Shown here: piece by piece, positions 44,276 to 57,158 of the stretch
How the letters are laid out: each line of letters begins with the position of its first letter
Numbering within the stretch: position 1 is the stretch's first letter
NCBI GenBank assembly: GCA_032358255.1
Contig: JAULBX010024628.1
Coordinates: 1-64,000, forward strand
Source of the DNA: Heterotrichella gracilis
Lineage: Eukaryota; Sar; Xanthophyceae; Tribonematales; Xanthonemataceae
Length of the DNA stretch: 64,000 nt
Direction of reading: 5' to 3'
The notes under the pieces: model-generated
Told to the model about the DNA's origin: nothing
What the model saw: the letters and a program-made list of their open reading frames with translations, nothing else
Databases searched by the model: none
Position numbers and translations under genes: made by a program

Positions 44276-46952
44276 TCATTTTCTATTCCATGACAGATAG
44301 GCAGGGTCTCCCAGCTTGCGTGGGTACCGCCATTGCACAAAGAAGAACAGCAGCCCCATGATGAAGCTCACCCCTCCCACGCACAGGTAGGCAATCCCCA
44401 GGAAGTGGTTGGCGCCTCCTAGCCAGCTTGTTGTGCTGATGACAATGTACTTCTTCCCATTGAAGCGGTACGTGTTGTACCTGTTGTCAACCTGTGGAAC
44501 ATAAATGGACAAGTGAGATGCCTGCCCACCTGACATGCCGACATGCATTGCACAGTGACTGTTTTTGTGTCACTGATGTACCTCAGCAAACCCTTCACTT
44601 TGCAGCTAGTTGACGCACAGGAGGATTATACACTGGTGTTAACTACATGGCATGCACTTGCAATGGATTACTTGCAAAGCATACATAACATGTAATTTAA
44701 AAGCAAGCAAGATCTGGATTAAGTGATCCTTCAATTTGAAAGAAAAAGATAAATTTCAATGCGCAGGGCAGTGCAATGGAGATAGATGGCAAACTTGATC
44801 ATGAGGTTCTGAACTTGTACAGAGTATTTTAAGCCCGTGTTTAGTGGTCTGACCTTCCGGTGAATATTTAGCCTAGCGGCTGTGCCAGAACTTTAGGTTA
44901 CCACTTGGTGTGCGGGCAATGCATTTGCGTGCTAATTTGCGTCCTTTACCTGTACTGTGAGGGTAGAGTGTGCCCTGATGTCCTGCGTGATGATGCCCCA
45001 CAGTTTCCTGAAGTGTGGGAGCGCAGCTGTGCGCATCCAGTTCATGAATCGCTCATCAGTGTTCAAAGGCCCTGTCACGGTTGCTCCACCCCGGTGCCAT
45101 GACCATTGCGGGGTGCTGGGGTTGAAATTGGACACATTGTTGTTGCCATACTTGCGTTTGATGTCGCTCTTCCAGGCTATGCCCTTATCTGAGATGGCAA
45201 GTGGGACGGTAGGTGCCCCTGCATTAACTTGATATGTGACCTGCAGGTAGCAGCTTCTTGTTCAGGTGCTGCACAGGACCCACAGTTTTTTCTCTGATGC
45301 TATTATATACCACGGCGTATCCAAATCACCATGGTATGGCATGCATGCGAGTTACTGGTTGCGGACTGTGTAGCTGGGGATGGAATGACAGTGCATGCAC
45401 TGCTTTATGGGAACCCTTGCAAAACCCTTGCTTAGGGCGTCCTACGCTCATGCATGGCTGCCTTTAGTGCATTGTACCTTGTAGTGCGAATGTACAATAT
45501 GGAAGGGGACAATTGTGCACTAGGTGAGACAGTGCAGCATGTGCCAATGGGAAGGGGTTGGAAAAGACCCCTGCCAGTCATACACACTGGAAGCATGCCC
45601 GTTAACATTTAATCCTCCCTGGTCAGACCACATACCTGGTATGAATCATTGAAATTGCTCCACGCTACAAGACCGCAGGGGTTGATAAGTAGTGTCTGTG
45701 CGCTTTCATTCAGCCACTTTTGGGGACTGCATTCATCGAAGGTGGTGCTAGCAGGCACTGTGCCCTGGATTTGTGCGTCGCTTCGGCTTCTGACATATCT
45801 GTACACCACAGGAATACGCCTTTGGCATCAGTACCCAATATGCACTGATGATATCGTGTGCATATAGAACCATTTCTACTGGTGGTGGTGGTTGACATAC
45901 ATGTGTGACCCATAAATTATTTCTCAATTAGAGCGTGGTCACTAGCAAGTATTCAGGTTACCTCCGGTGGTTCTGGTAGAAATTGTCAATTTCATAGTAC
46001 ACATAAACAGGCGACAGCATGTCATCAGGAGCCGTCAAGGTGAGGGTACAAGTGGTGCCCACCCCGCCCGCCTGCAAAAGAGTTAAAACAAATATAAATA
46101 CACAACTATCTTAGTATTCGGGGTTTAGGATGTGCTGAGTGCTAGCTTACTCTCAATGTGCACAATGCATGGTTGACACTCGCAAGGTAAGCAAAATTAA
46201 CTGTGGGGGTACCTGTTGCAGTGTATTCTCCTTTTCCACGTTAGTAGTCCCTGATACGCACACGTCATCATACCTCTGTCTCACCTCTACAACCTGTGAC
46301 GCACAAGAATATAGAGCTTGGATGGAGCTTCCTGCAAGCTGCAAGCAGAAAACCCACCAAGGACTTCCCTGCTGTCAAATACAAACACAAGAACAGGGGC
46401 CAACTTACTGATCGCGATGCTGCCAGACAAGCAGCCCCCAGTGGTACGAATACTGCTCCTATCGCCCAGAACAGACAAATCACCTGCACAACACATGTGT
46501 ACCTGTTTGGTGCCATGGCAACCAGCCCACTACTCAAGATGTGCTACGGTGTATAACGGTAGGTATACTCGCAGTACTGTTTACAGTCAAACAAACATAT
46601 ATCTGTGTATGGGTCCAACAGTTAGAAACACGAGTCACTCTGGTGCTTACCCATCTTGGCGTCAGCAACGGCTTGATTGCAGGCAGGTCTTGCTGTGTGA
46701 ACCGTGTGTCTGCAGGCAAGCACCATAATCAAAGGGTTACTGCAAGATATTGGTGGAGTTTTAAGCGTGTTATTTAAAAGCATATTCGGAGTAGTGCTTT
46801 GACTTACACACTGGCTCCCGTGCCCCTCGTCGTAGCACGATGCTGGACCGGCCTGTGAGCTTGCCCGGACTGGTGCCCGGCTGCCTTGTCGCTGATGTGG
46901 CACTGATACTAAAAGTGCTAGCTCCAGTGTTGCTCTTCGTTGATGACGGCAT
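44276..46952 (-). CDS. CDC50/LEM3 family (ALA-interacting) flippase subunit
   Basis: About eight minus-strand exons from ATG at 46952 to TGA at 44276. Landmarks in order: basic Ser-rich cytosolic N-terminus, TRFTQQDLPAIKPLLTPRW, first membrane helix VICLFWAIGAVFVPLGA, YDDVC, PVYVYYEIDNFYQNHRRYVR, NPCGLVAWSNFNDSY, IAWKSDIKRKYGN, ERFMNWMRTAALPHFRKLWG, and the second membrane helix FLGIAYLCVGGVSFIMGLLF. These are hallmark CDC50 motifs. The protein pairs with P4-type ATPases, allows them to leave the ER and is part of the phospholipid-flipping complex. Two membrane helices with a large lumenal loop carrying conserved cysteines fit the family. Confidence 0.93.
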
Positions 46953-47954
46953 CGTTGCGTATTTGTGGGGCGCTGCGCTTAGGCTTTTGGCTAGCTAGCT
47001 AGCGGCATCTGACATGCCGGCAGCTTCCAAATCGTCCAGTGCCAATATTTTATTGTACCGGTTTGTCAAACGTCCAGCGACGAATACTAGTGTTTCTACA
47101 GCTTCTCCAGAAAGTGTCATATTGATGCAGCACTTGTGGCGTTGGGAAAGAACAGCAATGCAGGCCCGGCATGCATGTGAGTGGCAGGGGTGGTATATTA
47201 CTCAGCAGTGACAGTTCTGCGTTTAAAGTGCATTAGAAATGGAAGATGAACACAGTACAGCATATGGTCTATTGTACCCTGCAACTCCAATAAAAAGGAC
47301 ACCGGCGGGTTCATGTTACAGGATCCTGCTCCAGGCTTGTGTCGCCTTCCATCTCCTCACATGTGTGCAGGTTTAGCAAGTTTTGGTGCAACTCCCGGAC
47401 TTATTGGAAAGTTACCTTCTACAAGCCTCCTCCTGCATCTAATTTCGAATATTAGCTCACGCATAGACATAGACCTTAGCACCTACAACGTGGAACTTTC
47501 CTTGTGCTGCTCCGCCAACTTTACCGGGTTATAGCTAGAACCACACAATTTGCAGCTGGCTCTGGCTCATCTGTGTGGATTGGGTATTGTCAGCAAGCTA
47601 TATATATATTTCTATATACTAGCACATCAAATGTCCTAATGGACTTTGACAGTCACAATGCTCCCCACCAGAACGGCGAGACTGGATGTGGCACAACTTG
47701 CAACTCCCGGACTTATAATACCGTACGCAACAGACGTGCACTAGTGTACTGTGTGACCAAACCAGTAGTGTGTATCCAATCCAATTTGCAAGCCATGCTG
47801 GGGGCAACTGCTCCCCATGACCAGCATCAAGAATCCTAATCCATGTTGGGAAGAAGCTTTGCGCCTGGGGGCAATCTACAAACCTAATCGCTTGTGGTGA
47901 TCTGACTTCTTACGCCAGGGCGGACTCCTGACAGCTGGCAGCGGCTGACTGAGC
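46953..47954. other. Intergenic region upstream of CDC50
   Basis: About 1 kb holding the CDC50 promoter and the 3' UTR of the next minus-strand gene. Words TTGCAACTCCCGGACTTAT occur twice (near 47388 and 47697) as a dispersed direct repeat. No gene recognised. Confidence 0.5.
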
Positions 47955-50233
47955 TTATGCAGTGGGACCTGTCCCAAGTGGTCCACCTGCTGCTGCTCCA
48001 CCACCTGCAAGGTTGGTGCCTGCGGCTCCGGTGGTGGCTGCCCCTGCACCATTGCCAGTCTGAGATGCAGCTGTGGACGCGCCTGCTACTGCCGATCCGC
48101 ATCCCTCCTGGAACCCGTTCCCTGGCGCGCAGCACTCCGCTTGGCTGGCAAATGTACCGTAGCCCCTGCAAGTACCCACAATCACATGCAATTATTCAGC
48201 CACTGCATAATATGGGTGCAATGGCATCCTTCAGTAATATACCAGTCCTATCATGCATTCCGGCAGCCAAATTGCGAACAACAAGACAAGATGTCAACAA
48301 GGGATCGCCAAGCATCATAGCTTGAAGAGAACCAGTCCACCCAGTAACCACCCAGCTGAGCAACTCCGCTAAGCCAGGGTTGATGAGAGGTACCTGTGTG
48401 CCCCAGGTACAACACATCGACAAACAATAATCACACACCACGCATCCGGCTCATTTCATCATAGATTAGAATCCCCACCTGTTGCATGTGGCTGTGTCAC
48501 CAGACTGGCCACAGGTGCGCTGCGGGTAAAACGTCACCGGCAGCCAGCAAGGGGTGTTCCCCTCCTGCATAGCGGAGCAGCCATCTGAAAACGCCGCGCC
48601 AGGCACGCAGCACGCTTGTTGGCTGGGCCAGTACAGGATCGCCGGCAAGCCGCACAGGCGCCTGGTTTTCAGGCAGGACTGTGCCGGCCAGTAGGAGCCA
48701 AATACCCAGCAGCTCTGCCCGCTGTCCTGGTACTGGAGATCGGAGCAGCCTGCAACAGCAAACATCCGACGGACAGTAGTCAGTCGGTGTGTCTGCAAGA
48801 TATGTCCTGCTCATGCATGTATGATGTAAGGAGACAATGTTTGTGGAGCGATTTGCGCCAGAAATGGTGGCGCAACAAGCTGAGACGCTGCTATATTACT
48901 CCCATGTATGGAATGGTATGCAATGGGGTCTTTGCGTTCAGGGCTAGGGTACTGGGTGTAGGGTTGTGGGTTGATGTCCGCCTTTCAGCAACTTTCAGCA
49001 GGTGCAGGGTTTGCTGTAATGCAAAAGCAACACCCCACAACAACACTCGACACCTCTGTACCAGCACGCACCTGTTTGGAATGCCCCAGTGCCAGCTGCA
49101 CAGCACTGCTCCTCACTCTCCCACACGCGGGACCCGGGAGGGCCCCCCTGCGGCTGGTAGCAGCGCGTGTTGTCCTGCACGCACGTCTGATCCACGTCGC
49201 TCTCCACCACCCAGCAGACAGGTGGCGCCTGGGTGCAGCCCAGGGCAAATGCGTTGCCCGGGGCGCAGCACAGGAAGATGGAAGGGTAGAGCTTCAGCCC
49301 TGCATGCGGGCAGGGACCAGGGTATTAGTGCGCATTGAAAAAAAACCACTTCGATGGCATGTGCTGTTTGATTACAGGCTGTAAGGCACAGGGCATAAAT
49401 GCCCAGAATATTTTAGGTTGTGCATGTGCTGTACTTGGACGTCCAAGATAAGCTGCATGCGCCAATGGACATTGCAGGAGGCACACTGCATGATGCAAGC
49501 CTTGTTGCAATCTCTACCCTAGACGTCCCTGAGGAGAGCAATGCGCGCATGTCACCACAGTGCCATTCCAATCAATGGCAATGGCTTTTGGATACTGCAG
49601 CATGCCTTGCATGGCCATCCCAAACCCACCTCCTGGCAGCTGCGAGAACTGGCAGGTCTTCGGGTCACAGATCTTCCTGCACTGCCTCTGCCTTGAGGTG
49701 GCATCTGCCGCGTAGCAACCCGCATCTGGGCATGGGTCTGCAATCCCTGGGGCAGGAGCGGGTGCCACAGAAGTGGGCACACCAGCTACAGGACCTGGTC
49801 CAGGCGCTGTTACTGTAGTCAATGTGCCTTGCACAGCTTGCGGCAATCCGGCAGCCAGCGCTGTTGGGACAGGGGAGAAACTGACAGTGCCAGGCACCAC
49901 GGGGTTGGCTGCTGCTGGGGTGGGTGCTGGCTCTGCGGCCAGTGCGCCGGGTGGTGGGGGAGGGGGCGGCGGTGGGGCGACGGGGTTGGGCGGGGGTAGG
50001 GAGGGAGGGGAGGGGACGGTTGCCTGCTGCAGGCTGCGCCCATGCTGGTTGGGTGCCACTTCATCAAGCACCTCTGGTTGATCAGCCATTGACACAGACA
50101 TCCTTGTCACCAGCAGCAGCACCACGATGGTCCATGGCGCGCATGACGCCACAAAGCCTGGACCTTTACCTCCATTTCTGCCTTGGACTGCACAGGTCGA
50201 GGCATGACGCCCAGCCCATGACGCGCCGTGCAT
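47955..50233 (-). CDS. Secreted proline-rich, cysteine-rich repeat protein
   Basis: Four exons in phase: 50233-49630, about 49300-49070, about 48750-48482 and about 48168-47955. The N-terminus has a hydrophobic stretch WTIVVLLLVT (residues about 34-43) that could be a late signal peptide or signal anchor. A PPPPPPPPP tract and an Ala/Pro/Gly-rich region follow, then a cysteine-rich part. The pattern CC-x-PG-x-[AG]-F-x-x-GC occurs three times (CCAPGNAFALGC, CCVPGAAFSDGC, CCAPGNGFQEGC), together with C-W pairs (VCWVVESD, SCWVFGSY, PCWLPV). This architecture suggests an extracellular-matrix or cell-wall protein. I do not recognise the cysteine module as a named domain. Confidence 0.75.
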
Positions 50234-51865
50234 CCTGTCCTGTTTGACAAAGGAGCTTACCGTCAGTAAAGCAACACCCAGGGCCTGTGGTCACCACCGT
50301 GGCCAGTTATTACTGTGACTCGTCACTGGTGCACCAAAAGCACTGCTTTGTGCATGCAAGCTTCAGCGGCGTTTGCTCGCTTTCAAAGTGTCAATGCCTT
50401 CAAGCGTCCCTCGCTGAGCCTCTGAGAAACTGACCATTGAACTCACCTGAAATTTAGGAGCCTAGTCTAACCCTGTGAAAACAAGGCCAGGCTTGTAAAA
50501 GGGTCGCCTATGCACCTTGGTTGGAATAAAGTCACGCAGTCTACAAACAGAACAGTTCAACGGCTAGCAAATTATGTCCATACCGCAACGGCCTGAGAGG
50601 CTTTGTACAAACGCTTTAGCGGCCAGGCAACCGTTGGGGTACACTTGCGACGTATTGCAACTGAAAGGAGCCTTTTGTAGGCCTGTTATCCGAACAGTAT
50701 CAGCGACAGTCGTTGTGACCGGTGCACCGTTGGACGTCTTCGAGTGGACCAAGGATTCACACCGAGTATTCTGCAGAATTCTCATGAGGCCGCGTGGCAC
50801 ACCATTGCCACGTGTGCCACCACTGGTGGGCCCCAGGATCGGATCACTGGGGCAAAATGCCATTAAATGTAGCACATCCCACTGTGCAGTGCACATCCGT
50901 GGAATTTTGTGCTACATGTATGCGGCACTGAGGCTACTGAGGCTACTGGGGCACTGAGGCTACATGTATCGCATTGCGGCACTGAGGCTCACCGTCCTGA
51001 GGCTCACCAGGTATGGCCCATCAGTCTTGCAAGGCATGTTGGCAGACTGAGTGTCCGGTGGGTTTGGCCGTCAAACAGATCTGATGATCAGCAATGTGTC
51101 CAACTTGAGGACATGGCAGTGGACGCCCACCGTGGCAGTGGCACTGGCGTCCACAATGTGATGCTTGCACAACCATATGCATGCATCACATGTGCACAGA
51201 CGGTCTAGGCTGCGCCATTAGCGGAGGCATGTGCAGGCAGAGGCTACACACACTACTGGAGCGTGTAGCCAGTCCTGAGCAATACATATATTCCAATGTA
51301 CTGCAGTGCATGATGGCCCCGCAGGCTGCAGTATCTGTAACTTCCCAAGTACACAGCCCAGACTGCTGAGAAACAACCCTACCAGGGTTGGAACTTCTGA
51401 CTCAAATCATCCGAATGGTGTTGGGCAAACCACTCTCTTGGTACCCCACGCATGCAGACTGTAACAGGGACTTACTACTGATTAGGTCACTGCTGGGCAT
51501 AGTTCCGGGATCCCGGCAGGTTCTTACATCCCCTCCGGGCTGGCTGCTCTACAGAATTGTACTCCATGGCATGATAGCTTGCAAGCCTTAGGTGTACTGA
51601 TGGTAATGTTACAAACCCACTCCCCAAAATCAAACCAGTCCCATAAATTGTCAATGATTCTGGGGTGGCTTGGTGTTGCAAAACTGCTACAGCCGTTGCA
51701 GAGCGCTCATCTGCTGTGTACCAACACAGCGTCATGGAGTAGCAGTAACCAAAACCACCTGGTCTATTCAAGCTGATCAGCGAGTGTCGCCAATGCTGCA
51801 GCACTGGCTGACCCTTTCTTTTCCAAGGTAACGTACCCCTATGGAGCTGATTCTCTGATGCCCAG
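50234..51865. other. Intergenic region with short GGCACTGAGGCTAC repeats
   Basis: About 1.6 kb without a recognisable gene. At 50926-51010 the words GGCACTGAGGCTAC and CTGAGGCTCACC recur about five times. Open frames such as 50574-50957 overlap opposite-strand frames and have no family signature. Confidence 0.5.
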
Positions 51866-52815
51866 CTACTGTGCCTTCTTGTCCTCCTGCGTGCCATTGG
51901 CTGCCTCCTCTCGGGCCCGCATGCGCGCATTGTGCAGCAGCTCCTTGCGCTTCATCTTGATGAGCAGCCCCGATGTTGCGAGGAGGTAGTTCACCTGCCG
52001 TGGCAGACTGTGGTCAACCACCACGGCATTGGCAAGCCCTTTGGGTGCCATGCAGGTGTATGCAAGGCATGTGCAACAGCAGTTGGTTTGAGCACATGAA
52101 ACAATGTGTAACATGACAACCATGTTAGGTACGTTGCTGACCGCAAACTCACCAGGATTGAAAACATGATCAACAAAAGCGGCGTTGACAAGACGGCTGA
52201 AATGAACACGCCATGCTTATCAAAGTAGTTTTGGCTTGAAAATGCTTCCCAGTGCTGTCCAAGGATTGCATTGAACCTCTCTGCTCCATACACCGTTGCC
52301 ACTGCAAGGATCCAGCATTCCAAGGTTGGTACGATGGGTCGCCAGTTGGCTTGGTTGTGCAGGGGGACGACAAGAAAGATCACAAGAAACCTTACTTATT
52401 GCAAAAAACACTGTGCCCTGCACTGTGTAGTTCTTCCGTGTAATCAGCACGAAGATGAAGAGCAGTGTGTGGAACGTTAGGACGCCGACCAGCCATGGCT
52501 CCTGCAGATGCATAACGTCGCCTTTTAGTGAGGTTCAGGTTTTTAGACAGGTCAGCAGCCTATGACAGCAACTCAACCTCAAATTCCTTGGAGCAATCTC
52601 AGCAAACAAGTCGTGGGGAATGTACAGTGGTCAAGGTGCCCTATGGGAGTAGATATGCACTGCCTTGCCAGGGGTACCTTCCAGTCCACTGCGTGCACAA
52701 ACGCCTTGAAGTCGTGCCACATCCCCGACTGCTTGTTGAAATCTCGGATGTGCCGTTTTACTTCGTCTATCACCCCGTTGAACGTGTCTGTGAAGTCATC
52801 AAGTGCGCCCTCCAT
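51866..52815 (-). CDS. TMEM18: TMEM18-like nuclear-envelope protein
   Basis: Four minus-strand exons from ATG at 52815 (MEGALDDFTDTFNGV) to TAG at 51866. Conserved segments: FKAFVHAVDWKEPWLVGVLTFHTLLFIFV, VYGAERFNAILGQHWEAFS, QNYFDKHGVFISAVLSTPLL, and a basic C-terminal helix IKMKRKELLHNARMRAREEA. The order and the YFD-HG-FIS motif are those of the TMEM18 family, small three-to-four-helix proteins of the inner nuclear membrane. Size (about 165-175 residues) is typical or slightly long. Shares a divergent promoter region with the J-domain gene at 53558. Confidence 0.9.
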
Positions 52816-53557
52816 GGTGGCCAGATGCCCACTTGATGGCTGGGAAGGGCACACCCTGACAGAAGGGCTGTATCTGATATGTGGGTTCAAGTTCAATGTA
52901 AGCAAGCTCTGATGGTGCCACGGCTGCTTAGTATTGCCGGTCAAGCCGTTTGTGTGGAGGTGGTAGTCAAGCTGGTGGGCACTTATTCTTGGTGCACCGC
53001 TACAGCAGAAGTGTGACTACAAACGCACGACAAGCCAAAGTGTACAGGCGCCTTGCAAATACGCCAATAGACAGCCGTGTAGGCTCGCAAAGACGTTTAA
53101 AAAGGGTGGGCAGTTTGCATGCATGGCATCGCAAATGCATGCATATATACCGGTCCACGTGGCTGCGATTCAGCGTGCCATGTGGCGCGCCCAGAGCTCT
53201 GTCTTCCTTTCTCTCGACCAATCAGACGACAGCAAACACTATGCCCTCGACCTTCCAGAAACTTGATGCATGCTCCTCAAGAGCGTCCACAAACGAGGCG
53301 CCGATGTGATGCAGACGCTCTGCAGTGCGAAAACAAATACGGGTGCTGCTTAATGCCCAGCCCGTGAGTTGCTGTGTTTGAAGGTTGATGCCGGATCAAA
53401 CTGCGATTCCAAAGTCCAATCACTGAGGCGCCAAGTGGGCTTTTAACGCTTTGAGCACACTTCTATTCATCACTTATTGGCTTTTATTACCCTTCCAGTC
53501 TGAGTAGCAGCGCATCCTGGCAGCAGCAGTGGCCTGTGGGTGACTGGTCCGTGAGCC
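52816..53557. promoter_or_regulatory. Divergent promoter region, TMEM18 and J-domain gene
   Basis: 742 bp between two head-to-head start codons. No gene. Around 53160-53216 the sequence CCACGTGGC contains a G-box-like palindrome (CACGTG), which is compatible with bZIP control; this is a weak inference. Confidence 0.35.
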
Positions 53558-56500
53558 ATGGGGCCACGCAGCTACTTGTCATGTGTGTCGTTGCTGCTGG
53601 TGGCCTCAGCTGTGCGCAGCTGGGCCATCGTGGAGAGCAAATATTACGATATTCTAGGCGTCCCACCTGAAGTTGATGAAGCACAGCTGAAGAAAGCCTA
53701 CAGAAAAGCTGCATTGTATGTGGAACTGCATTGCAAACTTTGGTTCATGTTTGGGTACCTGGGTTGTCCTGGAGTACCTTTTAGTTCATTGCTGCTGGTC
53801 CAACGTTGCATTGTAAACCTGCGCTGCCCCATGTGTTGTCTGCATGCGGTTGAGAACCTGCTCTGGCTGGGCCCTGAAACAGCTCGTGCATGTTGTTCCC
53901 AGGCGGTGGCATCCTGACCGGAACCAGGACAAATTGGAGCTGGCTGAGCAGAAGTTCACAGAGGTAAGGAACCCTGTGCATTAACCTAGTATTTGCGTAG
54001 CCTTCACCAGCACAGGGGCCACTTCATTAGGTTCATGTGTGCGCTGCAATGGTATATCTTACAAGGGCTAATGGACATCGTCGTGGTGTGCAGATCGGGA
54101 ATGCCTATGAAGTCTTGGCGGACCCTCAGAAGCGGGAGGTGTATGACAGGGTAGGTAGAACAGCTATGCTGATACGGACTTTTACTTTCGCAACTGGTAT
54201 ACATGCACTTGCACCTGTTCCCTTCCATGGCGAACTGACGCGACAGGATTGCCGCCACAGTATGGCGAAGCGGGGTTGAAACAGCAGCAGCAACAAGGCG
54301 GCGGTGGGGGCGGCGGCCAACATGTAAGTCAGCTCATCTTTGCCTGCTGATGTTTTTCTGCAGCTGTGGGCCGTGAACTGCAGGTGAACGCTCATCTGCT
54401 TTAGGGTTTTAGGTACCAACATCGTGACCTAAACGCTGGAAACTTTGCAGCTTGAGCTCGAGCCCTTGTGTTGATTGTATGCAGGGAGACCCCTTTAATA
54501 TGTTCAACTCGTTCTTTGGCGGCGGGGGCGGCGGTGGGCAGCAGCGGATGCGCGTCAACATCAACGGCCAGGAGTATTTCATGGGTGGCGGAGGTACTGT
54601 ACCACCCCACACAACCGTCGTAAACTAGTTAGTGCAAATTTGGTGCAAGCTGTGCTTAGGCTGGCTGTTTGCGTCATCCCGCTGTGCAACAGTTGCCAAC
54701 TGGGTGGATATACTTTCACTCACTGTGAAAGTGGGACCCCGCGCAGTCCTTCATGTCGCCACAAGTTGCACCGCTGACGTCAATTACACCACTTCAGGCA
54801 GCACTGAGGCCACGCACTGCCCTCTGCAGGCCACCAGCAGCACCAGCAGCAGCACCACCAGCAGCAGCAACACCACCAGCAGCAGCAACAAGCGGGGGGA
54901 TTATACGATAACGATCCCTATGTGTTGGACCTAGATTCCACCACCTTCCCGGCTGATGATGGGGGTGGCTGGGTGCACCTGGTGGAGTTCTATGCTCCAT
55001 GGTGTGGCCACTGCCGCCAGCTGTCACCCAAGTGGAAGCAGCTGGCCAAGGCGCTGAACGGGGTGGTGAAAGTGGGGGCGATCAATTGCGAGGTCCACAA
55101 AAACACTTGCAATGGCCAAGGGTAGGTTTGATGCGCATGTGGGGTGTGTGTTGCCCCTGCATGCTTCGCAAGGCTCGGGAGGTGCTGCTGCTTTAGGCGA
55201 GACCTGTGGTTTTACTGAACTGCGGCAGGCATTGCATCACCACAAGTCGTGATGTCATTCCAAGGATAGGTGCATGCTCAGCACGCATAAGATGCATATT
55301 GGATTTATCTTGGGGCATCCATCCATGGCCATGTGCATGCCATGCGTCAGGCGCTGTCAGGCGCTGAGCAAGGCTACACCGGCTCCTGCTTGTGCTCCTG
55401 CTGGTGTGTGCTGCTGCATGCACATGGTGCCTGTTGGATGGTCATGATCGGTGGCATTGCCCTTGCTAGGGTTGAGGGCTACCCCACCATCAAGGCGCTG
55501 GTGGAGGGTGAGTGGGAGGAGTACAACGGGGACCGATCGGCAGCTGCGCTCAAGAACTGGGTGCTGTCCCTGATGCCCTCCAGGGTGCACGTCATTGGGA
55601 ACAAGAAGGAGGTACGTTGGCCGCTGTTTTGCCTGTGCATGGTATTGATGAATAAGGAGGTTTTAAAGGCCATGGGGGGCATGCACCGTCTTTCTTGATT
55701 TTGTTATGATTGCCCCCACATAATTTCTTTTTCGTCGTTCCTTCTGCGGCACCTCTGAATGCATTTCATCATTTAGCTTGGGCACATCACCAAAGCACGC
55801 ACCAATGCTAAAAGGGAATGTTTCTGATCTAGCTCCACGCTGGGCGTGCCTGCCTACATTGCATCTGGTCAGCACTAATCAATCATGGGCCAGTGGTGGC
55901 CTAGCGGCAAGCAGTGTGTTGCCATGCAACCGCAAAGCATGCCTAGGTAATAAGATGATCAACGATTATCGGCGACCCGACATTACAACGAATAAATAAT
56001 GGTGATAAATTGCAAAGTTAAATGTTTGAATCGGTAGAAAATGACAGCAACTGAACTTCTATCAATGCCATTATGCAGGCTGACACCTTCCTCAAATCTT
56101 GCTCCACCGACAAGACGATCCGTGACCGCGCCGCGTGGGGCGTGTGCACCCTGCTGTTCACAGACAAGCATGAGACATCAGCGCTGTACAAGAGCCTGTC
56201 AAACCAGTTTGCAGGGCGGATCAAGGTCGGGGAGGTCAGGGGGGGAAACCAGGTATGGGCACAGCAGGGACAGCGACCTACACGTTTTGAGGTCTCATTC
56301 TATGCGGGCTGCACAACCGTGCCACAAATATGTTAAATGCATTCGAATCGAAAAAACAACTATGCAGTCACGATGTTCACTCATCAGGATGCATTCAAGT
56401 TGCTCACACCGGTGGTTTAACTTTCTGCCTGAGTCAGCACCCCTGCTGTGCGGGGCACTGTGCCTTATTGCCACATGTGCTTGTGTGCAGGACCTGGCCA

Positions 56501-57158
56501 AGTACTTCAACATCACAAGCACGCCCAAGCTGATGGGCGTGTGCAACGGCGACAAGTCCATCTCAGTGGTGTATGATGGGGAGCTCAAGGCGGAGGCGGT
56601 GGGCAAGTTCCTCATGAGTTTTGCAAACGGGAAGAAGTGCAACGCAGGTAAGAAACGGGAAAAAGAAAGGAAATGCGCAAGTGCAACAAGCCCCAAATCC
56701 CTAACCCTAGATGCTCATGGTTGTACTGGGACGCCAGCCATGATGGAGGCTAGCCTTCATGCATTCAGTCACATGCTTCACATGGCCCATGAAGGCTGCA
56801 TCCTCGGATTAAATCAGCCAAAGCTCTGTCCATATCCGCCCCTGAAATATGCCAGCATGAATTTTTTTTTTGAATGCCTACACAAGGGCATGTAGACTCT
56901 CAGTGGAGCAAAGACGTTTGGAAATGGACCCGGACGTCCTTTGCATGTGCACTAAATCACATCACAGGTTGGAATGTCCACTCACTAGAACCCTCCTTTC
57001 ACCTTGCAGCCATTAAGATCGACGCCAGCACGGATTTCAGCAAGCTGCGCGTGAGCCAGCTGAAACAGCTCTTGATGGAGCGCAACATACCCTGCCGCGA
57101 GTGCGTGGAGAAGCAAGACTATGTGGTGCGATTGAAGGACTGGCTGCAGTCGCAATAG
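53558..57158 (+). CDS. ER J-domain/thioredoxin protein with MANF-like C-terminus
   Basis: Ten exons in phase: 53558-53715, 53903-53963, 54094-54150, 54261-54323, 54485-54593, 54830-55121, 55470-55611, 56079-56252, 56491-56647 and 57010-57158, giving 453 residues. Residues 1-23 are a signal peptide. The J-domain (residues about 27-92) has the HPD motif in RWHPDRNQD. Gly- and Gln/His-rich linkers follow, then a thioredoxin domain with active site WCGHC in VEFYAPWCGHCRQL and the cis-proline in VEGYPTIKAL. A second, inactive thioredoxin-like fold is likely next (CTLLFTDKHE, STPKLMGV). The last about 45 residues (LRVSQLKQLLMERNIPCRECVEKQDYVVRLKDW) resemble the SAP-like C-terminal domain of MANF/CDNF with its CxxC. 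The family resembles ERdj5/DNAJC10: BiP co-chaperone plus disulfide reductase in ER quality control. No C-terminal KDEL is present. Confidence 0.9.
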
